Of a DNA stretch of 37,815 bases, positions 8,747 through 16,368 are shown in pieces (the first letter of the stretch is position 1; every line of letters begins with the position of its first letter). The position numbers were made by a program, and so were the translations under genes. The stretch is from Flavobacteriaceae bacterium (GTDB taxonomy: Bacteria; Bacteroidota; Bacteroidia; Flavobacteriales; Flavobacteriaceae), in NCBI GenBank assembly GCA_024643385.1, contig JAHEMZ010000021.1:1399-39213 (forward strand), written 5' to 3'. Below the pieces are notes generated by a model. The model was not told where the DNA came from. It did not search any database and was given only the letters and a program-made list of their open reading frames with translations.

Positions 8747-11700
8747 CTAATGCTCCGACTTAAAACCGCGTCCCGGGGTATACCCCGCGCCGGCCTTCAA
8801 TAAAGCGTCTTCTAATTGTTTGATGTCTGCATTATAGATCGTTTCTATCTGCTTTTTCAGAGGATCTAGTGCCGCTTTAGCAATAGCATAGGTGTCCATA
8901 TGTGTCTTTGTAGGACTTGAGGTAGTATACTTCTGTTCGTAACTTAAAATGCCTATATAGTTAGCTGGGGATTGTGGTTGGTCGATATCCAATCGAGTCT
9001 TCACCGGGTCACCGAATAACGAGGTGTTGATGGCCTTTAACTTATCTTCAATAAGGATGACCTTTTTAGAAAGTTCTGAAAGAGGTTGTTCCGAACGCTT
9101 GATCGCCGCTTTCATATATTTAAGCTTCTCGTTCATTTCATTTAACATACTTTGGCTGGTTCCCAGATCCGCCTCCAATTGAGCCACGTCTTTTTGAAAG
9201 GCGACTTTCGCATTTCTGTTTTCCGCAGGCATGACGGTATTATTCAAAGCCTTCACATGAAAGGTGGCCGGAGCCGTTAAACTTGAAACATTGCCTTTGA
9301 CAAACAATTCCATACTTACGGTATACACTCCCGGATCCACTAAGGTTCCTTCATCAATGGGCATCCATGGGTTGTAGAAACCGGGTTCGCTTAGATCGAT
9401 CGGGTTGGGTAGGGTGTAACGCAAATTCCAATGGAAACGATGCACACCTCGTTTTGCCGGTTGTAATTCCTTTTTCACCACAGTTCCGGAAGCGTCTCTG
9501 ATCGTAAACAATAATTGAGGCACTACCTCATTCTCTTCGGCTTTCAACTCTTCGTAAGTAGGATAATGTACACTCTTCCCGGCTTTAATAAGTTCTTGCT
9601 CTTTTTTGGTTCGCTGATCCTTTAAGGACTCGAAGTTATCACCGTAATAATAAGTGATCATGGCTTCTGGGCCGAGATTCGGACTTGTATAGAAGTTGTC
9701 CCCTTGAAAGGCTTTTCCCGGTAAGCCAAGCGGTAGACTAGGCTCCCACGTCAATGCATCTCTTATCGGATAGATTGAAGCTTTCTCACTATTCATGTTA
9801 TCTTCGATGGATCGCAGGAATGAATAATCGTCCAGCACATAAAATCCGCGGCCGAAAGTTCCCAATACCAAATCGTTTTCGCGCTCCTGAATCGCCATGT
9901 CCCTTACACAAGTGGTGGGCAATCCGTTCGACAATTGTTTCCAGCGCTGTCCGTTGTTCGGGGAAAAATAAACCCCGAATTCGGTGCCGCAGAAAATTAG
10001 GTCGGCATCCACAGTGTCTTCTTCAAAGGAATAGACACTGCCGCGTTCCGGTAGATTGTTGCTAATGGAGATCCAGGTAGCCCCTTTATCATTCGACTTC
10101 AAAAGATACGGTTTAAAATCACCTGATTTATGATTATTGAATACGGCATAGATCACATTCACATTGTGACGGGAGAGGTAAACCGCATTCACGTAGGTGT
10201 TTTTAGGCACACCGGGGACGTTGGCAATTTTCCTCCAACTGTCACCTCCATTTTCGGTAATTTGTATAAGTCCATCATCGGTGCCGACCACTAAAAGATT
10301 AGCATCTAAAGGAGATTCAGAAAATGCTACCACACTGCCGTATAAGGAGGTGGAACCATTCTTTGCCAATGCGTCGACGCTTACCACCCGGTCAAAAACG
10401 AGAAGCTTATTGCGGTCGATCTGTTGCGTAAGATCATCACTAATTACGTCCCAACTATTTCCGTAATCATTGGAGCGAAATACTTTATTGGCAGCGAAAT
10501 AAATGCGGCCGGGAGCATGTTTGCTTGCCACAAGGGGTGCATCCCAGTTAAATCGGTAGGCATCTTCCCCTTTGCGTTCTTTCGGTTGGATCCCAACAAT
10601 CTCGCCACTCTTTTTGTCGTAACGCGATAAAAATCCATATTGGGATTGGGAATATACTATGTCCGGATTGTTCGGGTCTATTTGCGATTCAAAACCATCA
10701 CCCCCTGTGGTGATAAACCAATCAAAATTGGTGATGCCGTGATTCGTTTGTACTCTTGAAGGACCTCCTATGCTGAAATTGTCCTGTGTACCTCCATACA
10801 CATTGTAAAAAGGACTGTCGTTATCGACGGCCACCTTATAAAATTGCGTCACGGGAAGATTCTCTTTAAAGTCCCAGGTTTTAGCGGCATCGTAGGTTTC
10901 ATACATCCCTCCATCACAACCTACCAACCAGTGTTGATTATTGGCCGGATCGATCCACATGGCATGGTTGTCCACGTGTTTGGCGACTTCGCCCACCAGG
11001 CTAAAATGACGTCCGCCATCATGGCTTACAGCCATCCAGGTATCCATGGAGTAGATAGTATTTTCGTCGATGGGATCGGCAATGATCTCTTGATAGTAAT
11101 TCCCACTGGTCACTTGATCGCTGCGCTTTTCCCAACTTGCCCCACCATTCGTGGAAGCATAAAAACCACCTTTGCCATCGGCGGCTTCTACGATAGCATA
11201 GACGATATTGGTTTCGCCCGGTGACATGGTCAAACCAATTCTCCCTAGTTCCACCGTTGGAAGTCCGTTTTGGATCTTGGTCCAGGTAGAGCCTCCGTCG
11301 GTACTTTTATGAAGTCCTGAACCGGGTCCGCCCCCTACATAGGTATATACATGACGTCTGCGCTGATAGGTAGAAGCATATAGAATACTTGGGTTATTTG
11401 GATCCATGATCACGTCGTTCACTCCGGTGTGTCCATCAACGGTAAGGACGGCTTGCCAGGTGGCTCCACCATCAGTTGTTTTGTAAAGACCTCTTTCCCC
11501 ACCTTTGCTCCAAAGGGGTCCAATAGCGGCCACATACACCACATTCGAGTTGTCTGGATGCACAATGATCTTTCCAATGTGCTCAGAAGTTTTCAGTCCC
11601 ATATTCTTCCAGGAGGCACCTCCATCTTCCGATTTATATACACCATCCCCATAATTAACGGAGCGTTGATTATTATTTTCCCCTGTCCCTACCCAAATGA

Positions 11701-12028
11701 CATTCGGATGGTTTGGGTCTATGGTTACACACCCGATGGAATAAGATCCTTCCTTATCGAAAATGGGTTGGTAGGTAATACCTGAATTTATAGTTTTCCA
11801 TACACCACCGGCCGCTGAGGCGACATAATATTCAGCGTGATTGCTCGGATTTACAGCAATATCGGCGATCCTTCCAGAAGTAAGTGCAGGTCCGATAGAG
11901 CGCCACGAAAGACTGTCTATAGTGAGGGTGTCTAGGGCTTGTTTGATTTCTTTTTTTGATTTTTGAGCCTGTGCAAGAGGAATACATAGCCATAAGCCTA
12001 AAAGGCAGAGCAATGATAATTTTTTCAT
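8747..12028 (-). CDS. Exported sortilin/VPS10-like BNR-repeat protein
   Basis: A 1093-residue protein beginning at the ATG at 12028, which opens a signal peptide (MKKLSLLCLLGLWLCIPLAQ). The frame extends 15 codons further upstream, but the likely promoter -7 element (12071-12078) makes that start unlikely. At least ten Asp-box-like motifs are visible (KSEDGGASW, KTTDGGATW, KSTDGGSTW, ASTNGGASW, VSHDGGRHF, ITENGGDSW, KSNDKGATW and others), spread over about residues 50-720. They indicate one or two large beta-propellers of the VPS10/sortilin or exo-sialidase-like fold. The last 350 residues contain a beta domain (FHWNLRYTLPNP) and a helical tail. Databases often name such proteins glycosyl hydrolase, but I see no catalytic residues to support that. 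No T9SS domain is visible. Confidence 0.88.
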   Translation of the reverse strand: MKKLSLLCLLGLWLCIPLAQAQKSKKEIKQALDTLTIDSLSWRSIGPALTSGRIADIAVNPSNHAEYYVASAAGGVWKTINSGITYQPIFDKEGSYSIGCVTIDPNHPNVIWVGTGENNNQRSVNYGDGVYKSEDGGASWKNMGLKTSEHIGKIIVHPDNSNVVYVAAIGPLWSKGGERGLYKTTDGGATWQAVLTVDGHTGVNDVIMDPNNPSILYASTYQRRRHVYTYVGGGPGSGLHKSTDGGSTWTKIQNGLPTVELGRIGLTMSPGETNIVYAIVEAADGKGGFYASTNGGASWEKRSDQVTSGNYYQEIIADPIDENTIYSMDTWMAVSHDGGRHFSLVGEVAKHVDNHAMWIDPANNQHWLVGCDGGMYETYDAAKTWDFKENLPVTQFYKVAVDNDSPFYNVYGGTQDNFSIGGPSRVQTNHGITNFDWFITTGGDGFESQIDPNNPDIVYSQSQYGFLSRYDKKSGEIVGIQPKERKGEDAYRFNWDAPLVASKHAPGRIYFAANKVFRSNDYGNSWDVISDDLTQQIDRNKLLVFDRVVSVDALAKNGSTSLYGSVVAFSESPLDANLLVVGTDDGLIQITENGGDSWRKIANVPGVPKNTYVNAVYLSRHNVNVIYAVFNNHKSGDFKPYLLKSNDKGATWISISNNLPERGSVYSFEEDTVDADLIFCGTEFGVYFSPNNGQRWKQLSNGLPTTCVRDMAIQERENDLVLGTFGRGFYVLDDYSFLRSIEDNMNSEKASIYPIRDALTWEPSLPLGLPGKAFQGDNFYTSPNLGPEAMITYYYGDNFESLKDQRTKKEQELIKAGKSVHYPTYEELKAEENEVVPQLLFTIRDASGTVVKKELQPAKRGVHRFHWNLRYTLPNPIDLSEPGFYNPWMPIDEGTLVDPGVYTVSMELFVKGNVSSLTAPATFHVKALNNTVMPAENRNAKVAFQKDVAQLEADLGTSQSMLNEMNEKLKYMKAAIKRSEQPLSELSKKVILIEDKLKAINTSLFGDPVKTRLDIDQPQSPANYIGILSYEQKYTTSSPTKTHMDTYAIAKAALDPLKKQIETIYNADIKQLEDALLKAGAGYTPGRGFKSEH

Positions 12029-12070
12029 GGTATTTAATTTTTGAAAAGGGTAGATGGAACCCCGCTTTCT

Positions 12071-12078
12071 CAAAGATA
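12071..12078 (-). promoter_or_regulatory. -7 element for the BNR-repeat gene
   Basis: The minus strand reads TATCTTTG, an exact match to the Bacteroidota -7 consensus TAnnTTTG, 42 bases upstream of the ATG at 12028. The -33 position has only a TTTA-like sequence. If used, transcription starts near 12066, downstream of the first base of the longest reading frame, which supports the internal ATG. Confidence 0.5.
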
Positions 12079-12199
12079 GGAAACAATAGTGAATTTTGTA
12101 AATAATTGGAAGACCAAAGGAAGGTAGCGGGTTTTAAACTTTGTTTTTAAAAAATTCTATAGAAGTAGGAGCTTTTCATTTCCAGAATTTTAGAAATAA

Positions 12200-12225
12200 A
12201 AAAGCCTTCTTTTTAGAAGGCTTTT
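12200..12225. terminator. Hairpin terminator after the hutU-DUF4136 unit
   Basis: An 11-bp stem, AAAAGCCTTCT (12200-12210) with AGAAGGCTTTT (12215-12225), has a 4-base loop. On the minus strand it is followed by a long T run. It lies 18 bases past the stop of the DUF4136 gene. It could also work on the plus strand, but no plus-strand gene precedes it. Confidence 0.85.
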
Positions 12226-12242
12226 ATGGTTAATTTGTTCAC

Positions 12243-12785
12243 TTATTTTTTATCCTTATTGGGCGGGTATTTCGCTAAGATCTCTTTAACGATCTCGTTG
12301 ATCCGAGCTTCCTTTTTTTCGACATCACCCGAGGTGATCAATTGTGCATTTCCAATTCCTTGCCAAACCAAATGATTGGTCTTGGCATCGATAAAATCGA
12401 TGAACAAGGTTCCTTCCGAGGAAGTGGATACGGAATGACCATAATAACCGCCATACCACCATGGGTTCCATCCCCAGCCATAACCAAAATTGTTGTTGTA
12501 AATGTCAACACGTTCATTTTCTTTGGTAAAGATACTGACCAATATATCTGCCATTTCAGTTTTCTGCATGCCTTTAGCGGTTAATTCGGCATCAATGGCC
12601 CGCAAGATCCTTCTTTTATCCAAGTCGCTAATTTTGGCTTGATCAATTCCGGGCTTATAGAAGGCAAAGGTCTTATAAGTAGTAAAATCGACGTTCTTGT
12701 CGTAATCGGTCACCACTTTTACAGTGGTACACGATGTGGCCATTAGGGTGAGTAACAGCAGCGGTAAAAGGATTTTAATTTTCAT
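12243..12785 (-). CDS. DUF4136-family lipoprotein
   Basis: This 180-residue lipoprotein has a signal peptide ending in the lipobox MATSC (Cys19). It is followed by TTVKVVTDYDKNVDFTTYKT, the characteristic start of DUF4136, in which a conserved Y/F-D-x-x-x-x-F-x-x-Y-K-T-F segment precedes a beta domain. The body contains an aromatic/Gly patch (YGWGWNPWWYGGYYGH, about residues 100-116) and a conserved later strand (LFIDFIDAKTNHLVWQGIG), followed by a C-terminal helix ending in KYPPNKDKK. The family is periplasmic or outer-membrane associated, and its biochemical role is unknown. It starts 11 bases after the hutU stop and ends at a strong terminator, so it is the last gene of that unit. The link to histidine degradation is positional only. 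Confidence 0.88.
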   Translation of the reverse strand: MKIKILLPLLLLTLMATSCTTVKVVTDYDKNVDFTTYKTFAFYKPGIDQAKISDLDKRRILRAIDAELTAKGMQKTEMADILVSIFTKENERVDIYNNNFGYGWGWNPWWYGGYYGHSVSTSSEGTLFIDFIDAKTNHLVWQGIGNAQLITSGDVEKKEARINEIVKEILAKYPPNKDKK

Positions 12786-12796
12786 AGCTTTTGTTT

Positions 12797-14785
12797 TTAC
12801 TGAAATAATTTTTCATCGACAAAATTAGGAAGTGTAACCTTTAAGTTTGGATTGTGTTCCATCGCCCTTTGAATGGCAAATACAGCTTCTTCATTTCGAG
12901 CCCAACTTCTTCTTGCGATTCCGTTGTTGACATCCCAGAATAACATGGATTCCAGACGAGTTTGAGCCTCTTTACTACCATCAAGAACCATACCGAACCC
13001 TCCATTGATCACCTCACCCCATCCTACGCCACCGCCATTATGAATACTTACCCAGGTTGCCCCTCTAAAGCTGTCTCCTATCACATTGTGAATGGCCATG
13101 TCTGCGGTAAAACGGCTGCCGTCATAGATATTAGAGGTCTCCCTATACGGGGAATCGGTTCCGGAAACATCGTGGTGGTCTCTTCCTAAGATCACAGGTC
13201 CTATTTTTCCATCCGCAATGGCTTGATTGAAGGCTGAGGCAATTTTAATGCGGCCGTTGCTATCCGCATATAAGATTCTGGCTTGTGAGCCGACCACTAA
13301 TTTATTTTCTTGCGCTCCTTTGATCCATTGGATATTATCGGCCATCTGCTGCTGAATTTCATCGGGAGAAGTGCGTTTTAATTTTTCCAATACTTCAGTA
13401 GCTATGGCATCTGTTTTTGCAAGATCTTCCGGTTTACCGGAGGCACAGACCCAACGGAAAGGGCCAAATCCATAATCAAAACACATGGGTCCCATAATGT
13501 CTTGCACATAGCTGGGATATCTGAATTCTCGTTGTGCATTTTTATCCTTATTCATCACATCGGCACCGGCACGCGAAGCTTCTAATAAAAAGGCATTTCC
13601 ATAGTCAAAGAAATAAGTTCCCTTCGCAGTGTGTTTATTGATGGCAGCAGCTTGGCGACGCAAACTCTCCTGTACTTTTTCTTTAAACAATACGGGGTTA
13701 TTCGCCATCATTACGTTGGCTTCATCAAAGCTCAGACCTACCGGGTAATAACCCCCTGCCCATGGATTGTGCAGTGAAGTTTGGTCACTGCCCAGATCAA
13801 TGTGAATGTTTTCCGTATCGAAATATTCCCATACATCCACCACATTTCCGTCGTAGGCAATGGAAACGGTTTCTTTGGCAGCAAGTGCTTCTTTTACGCG
13901 GTTGGCCAATTTGGGTAAGCTGGAGATGACCTCGTCCACCCACCCCTGACTATGACGTGTATGGGTTGCTTTTTGGTTCACTTCCGCGCAAACCGTTACG
14001 CAACCCGCAATATTTCCTGCCTTCGGTTGGGCACCACTCATACCTCCCAGACCGGAGGTGACGAACAGACCTCCATGAGGGGGTTTCTTTATTTTTCTGA
14101 ACCCATTAAGAACCGTAATAGTGGTTCCGTGAACAATGCCTTGCGGTCCGATATACATATAACTTCCGGCCGTCATTTGTCCGTATTGGGTCACACCTAA
14201 AGCGTTGAATCTTTCCCAGTCGTCCGGTTTAGAATAGTTAGGGATCATCATTCCATTGGTCACTACAACCCTTGGGGCATTCTTATGAGATGGAAAGAGG
14301 CCCAAAGGATGCCCACTGTACATCACCAGAGTCTGTTCCTCGGTCATTTCTGAAAGGTATTTCATGACCAAGCGGTATTGTGCCCAATTCTGAAAAACGG
14401 CGCCATTCCCACCATAGGTGATCAATTCGTGGGGATGTTGTGCCACGGCATGATCCAAGTTATTCTGGATCATGAGCATGATCGCTTTGGCCTGTTCACA
14501 TCTTCCGGGATATTCATTTAAGGGACGCGCATAGATCGTATGATGCGGACGAAAACGATACATATAGATGCGTCCGTAGGTTTCGAGTTCGTTCTTAAAT
14601 TCAGGTAGGAGGGTAGCATGGTGTTGTGGTTCGAAATAGCGCAGTGCATTTTGGAGGGCCAGTTTTCTTTCCTGCCCGGTTAAGATCTCCTTTCTCCTGG
14701 GAGCATGGTTGACCTCGGGATCGTAAGGTTTTTGAGCGGGTAATTCGGCAGGAATGCCCTGTTGTATCTCTTCTTTAAAGGTCAT
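12797..14785 (-). CDS. hutU: Urocanate hydratase, long form
   Basis: This 662-residue enzyme is the second step of histidine catabolism in the cytoplasm, converting urocanate to imidazolonepropionate with tightly bound NAD+. Diagnostic stretches are YMYRFRPHHTIYARPLNEYP, GNGAVFQNWAQY, MYSGHPLGLFPSH, MTAGSYMYIGPQGIVHGTT, TSGLGGMSGAQPKAG, and CFDYGFGPFRWVCASG, which holds the Cys at the place of the catalytic-loop cysteine. The length matches the long urocanase form found in Bacteroidota. I chose the ATG at 14785 (MTFKEEIQQG) because the upstream DUF5522 gene ends at 14775 and overlaps it by 11 bases, a typical coupled arrangement; an ATG 30 bases further upstream is possible. No hutH, hutI or hutG is present in the window. 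Confidence 0.95.
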   Translation of the reverse strand: MTFKEEIQQGIPAELPAQKPYDPEVNHAPRRKEILTGQERKLALQNALRYFEPQHHATLLPEFKNELETYGRIYMYRFRPHHTIYARPLNEYPGRCEQAKAIMLMIQNNLDHAVAQHPHELITYGGNGAVFQNWAQYRLVMKYLSEMTEEQTLVMYSGHPLGLFPSHKNAPRVVVTNGMMIPNYSKPDDWERFNALGVTQYGQMTAGSYMYIGPQGIVHGTTITVLNGFRKIKKPPHGGLFVTSGLGGMSGAQPKAGNIAGCVTVCAEVNQKATHTRHSQGWVDEVISSLPKLANRVKEALAAKETVSIAYDGNVVDVWEYFDTENIHIDLGSDQTSLHNPWAGGYYPVGLSFDEANVMMANNPVLFKEKVQESLRRQAAAINKHTAKGTYFFDYGNAFLLEASRAGADVMNKDKNAQREFRYPSYVQDIMGPMCFDYGFGPFRWVCASGKPEDLAKTDAIATEVLEKLKRTSPDEIQQQMADNIQWIKGAQENKLVVGSQARILYADSNGRIKIASAFNQAIADGKIGPVILGRDHHDVSGTDSPYRETSNIYDGSRFTADMAIHNVIGDSFRGATWVSIHNGGGVGWGEVINGGFGMVLDGSKEAQTRLESMLFWDVNNGIARRSWARNEEAVFAIQRAMEHNPNLKVTLPNFVDEKLFQ

Positions 14786-14951
14786 TTTTGGAGGTATTTT
14801 TTTTATTGAAACCATAGGGGCAGTGTTTGCAGTTGCTCTCGCAGCAATATCCTCTCTTCAAATGATATTGTTCCGTAAAACACTTATAGCCCTCTGCAGT
14901 GAGGTAATAATCGCCTTCTTCTATCTCTATTTTTTTCTTCGGAAATAACAC
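14775..14951 (-). CDS. DUF5522 cysteine-rich mini-protein
   Basis: A 58-codon gene too short for common ORF cut-offs. The protein runs from a GTG at 14951 to a TAA at 14775-14777. It contains EGDYYLTAEGYKCFTEQYHL followed by KRGYCCESNCKHCPYGF, the Cys-rich signature I associate with the Bacteroidota family DUF5522 (function unknown). The four closely spaced Cys (CCxxxCxxC) resemble a metal or Fe-S site (inference). The frame is open far upstream, but no ATG is in frame. A promoter -7 element (14956-14963) ends 4 bases before the GTG, which makes GTG at 14951 the best start. The 3' end overlaps the first 11 bases of hutU in another frame, suggesting translational coupling. Confidence 0.82.
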   Translation of the reverse strand: MLFPKKKIEIEEGDYYLTAEGYKCFTEQYHLKRGYCCESNCKHCPYGFNKKNTSKNDL

Positions 14952-14955
14952 ATGA

Positions 14956-14986
14956 CAAAAGTACCAATTATTTGCCTTGCCGGAAA
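14956..14986 (-). promoter_or_regulatory. Promoter of the DUF5522-hutU-DUF4136 unit
   Basis: On the minus strand a TTTC (14983-14986; consensus TTTG) is followed after 19 bases by TACTTTTG (14956-14963), a perfect -7 match to TAnnTTTG. The -7 element ends 4 bases before the GTG of the DUF5522 gene, so the mRNA is probably leaderless or has a leader of a few bases. Confidence 0.65.
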
Positions 14987-15028
14987 TTTTGTTGGGGAGA
15001 TTATAATGTTTAGGTTTAAGTAAAGGCC

Positions 15029-15062
15029 AAAAAAAGACCCCGGTATTGAAACCGAGGTCTTT
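15029..15062 (-). terminator. Rho-independent terminator after the small exported protein gene
   Basis: The stem AAGACC-C-CGGT / ACCG-A-GGTCTT (15034-15062) contains one mismatch and a 6-base loop. On the minus strand it is followed by a run of seven T (15029-15035). It lies 22 bases past the stop at 15085 and insulates the DUF5522-hutU promoter from upstream transcription. Confidence 0.8.
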
Positions 15063-15084
15063 ATCACATTCATATTGTAATTAC

Positions 15085-15402
15085 TTATTGATCTTTGTCA
15101 TTTTTATAACCGGTAAAAGGGATTAATTCCGGTTCAGGCATAATGATAGAATCATTTTTTATACTCGTGTTGTGTCTTTGATCGACTGCAAATAACCTTA
15201 ACTCCGGTTTGATTAGCGAATCCTTTTTAATGTCGCCGATTATCGTGGTCCATTCACTTTTATCAAAAGGAACGAGTAAGGCGGTACTATTGTTATTTAT
15301 TTTAACAGTGTTTACGGGTGCTATCGATGTACTCTGTTTGTCCTGAGAAAAGGTTATTGACGAAACTAATAGGAGTATGATAATAAAAATATTCTTGGGC
15401 AT
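15085..15402 (-). CDS. Small exported protein of unknown function
   Basis: This 105-residue protein begins at the ATG at 15402; a GTG directly before it would overlap the upstream stop. The N-terminal signal peptide (MPKNIFIIILLLVSSITFSQ) is followed by a short, mostly polar mature protein of about 85 residues without Cys, ending in FTGYKNDKDQ. I recognise no family. It follows the VGIG-type gene (15405-16166) with two bases between the stop and this ATG, and a terminator follows, so the two form a closed unit. The product may accompany its neighbour to the cell surface (inference from position only). Confidence 0.7.
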   Translation of the reverse strand: MPKNIFIIILLLVSSITFSQDKQSTSIAPVNTVKINNNSTALLVPFDKSEWTTIIGDIKKDSLIKPELRLFAVDQRHNTSIKNDSIIMPEPELIPFTGYKNDKDQ

Positions 15403-15404
15403 CA

Positions 15405-16166
15405 CTATTGTATTATAGAAAGTGTGGCGTGGCTGCTATCTGGCAATGATACAGGATAAATAGCTACACCATCAGTTCCTAAAAGATTATTCGTTTTGCC
15501 TTGTAAAATAATAGTATATGAATTGCCTATTACTAAACCGGTTATTTTTTTTGAAAAAGCACAACTCCAAGTAGTTATAGAATAAATGTTAGGATTAACT
15601 TTCCATAAAGACTGGGCACTTGTATTGGTTCCTCCAATTACGGTAGCATTCGTTGAATTATAAAGTCTAAAAGTACCATAGGTAAGTGAACCTGTATATC
15701 CCAAACCCGAAATCGTCAAATTAACGAGGGCTTCTGATTTTTCAGCTGTAAAAGTTAATGACATGCCTGGGACATTTGTAAAAGACGTTCCAGAGATTAA
15801 TTGATCAGTCGTAAGAGATACACTCTGAACAAGTGGCTCAGGTGTATTATTTGCCAAGCGGGCCCATTTAGCTCCATCATTATAATAAAATCCTGGCGTA
15901 ACATCTCCGGCGGTATTTTTATTATATACCACCATTCCCTGCACATGACCGGATAAGGGCGTTGCGTTTGCAGTGCCTGTTAAGTTTACCCTAGGTAATA
16001 AAAGACCCTTGGTGGTTGTAGTTGCATCCCCAATTTCCAATAGTGCATTACTATTTGGTGATACATTACCTATCCCAACTTGTGAATGAATTGAAGAACT
16101 TAAAAGAAAGAAAAAAAAAGTTAATGTCGCAAGACAGTTATACGGAAGAGAGGAATTTGAAGTCAT
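15405..16166 (-). CDS. Exported VGIG-type protein (distant relative of the 19677-22295 trio)
   Basis: This 253-residue protein has a signal peptide ending SSSIHSQ. The module QVGIGNVSPNSNALLEIGDA, GLLLPRVNLT and GMVVYNKNTAGDVTPGFYYN, then DGAKWARL, follows at about residues 29-105. This N-terminal block is very common in Flavobacteriia exported proteins and is shared in plan with the three tandem genes at 19677-22295; in other proteins it precedes collagen-like or tail-fibre-like stalks. The remaining 145 residues form a separate beta-rich domain (SLTFTAEKSEALVNLTISGL) without recognised function. A -7-like TATATTTG (16187-16194, minus strand) lies upstream with no clear -33 element. It is co-transcribed with the small gene at 15085. 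Confidence 0.75.
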   Translation of the reverse strand: MTSNSSLPYNCLATLTFFFFLLSSSIHSQVGIGNVSPNSNALLEIGDATTTTKGLLLPRVNLTGTANATPLSGHVQGMVVYNKNTAGDVTPGFYYNDGAKWARLANNTPEPLVQSVSLTTDQLISGTSFTNVPGMSLTFTAEKSEALVNLTISGLGYTGSLTYGTFRLYNSTNATVIGGTNTSAQSLWKVNPNIYSITTWSCAFSKKITGLVIGNSYTIILQGKTNNLLGTDGVAIYPVSLPDSSHATLSIIQ

Positions 16167-16186
16167 ATAAATACATAAATATGCAT

Positions 16187-16194
16187 CAAATATA
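16187..16194 (-). promoter_or_regulatory. Possible -7 element for the 15405-16166 gene
   Basis: The minus strand reads TATATTTG, an exact TAnnTTTG match, 20 bases before the ATG at 16166. No TTTG is found at the -33 position, and the region is AT-rich, so chance is a real alternative. Confidence 0.35.
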
Positions 16195-16315
16195 TTGCTG
16201 ATTTCATTGCTGCATTTACATGATATGTTAAATTCGATAAGCTGTAGGAATAATCGACAATCAGCAAAATAGATGCCAAAAAATCAAAGACTAAAAGGTG
16301 TATTTGGCATAAAAT

Positions 16316-16345
16316 AAAAAGGACCACAAATTTGTGGTCCTTTTT
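16316..16345. terminator. Perfect palindromic terminator after the T9SS protein gene
   Basis: AAAAAGGACCACAAA (16316-16330) pairs perfectly with TTTGTGGTCCTTTTT (16331-16345). On the minus strand the stem is followed by T-rich DNA. It lies 23 bases beyond the stop at 16369 and closes the four-gene secreted-protein operon. Confidence 0.85.
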
Positions 16346-16368
16346 ATCTTTATAATAATGAAGAAGAA

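Noticed and set aside
12029-12073. 15-codon N-terminal extension of the BNR-repeat gene
   Set aside because: It precedes a standard signal peptide and would begin inside the predicted -7 element (12071-12078).
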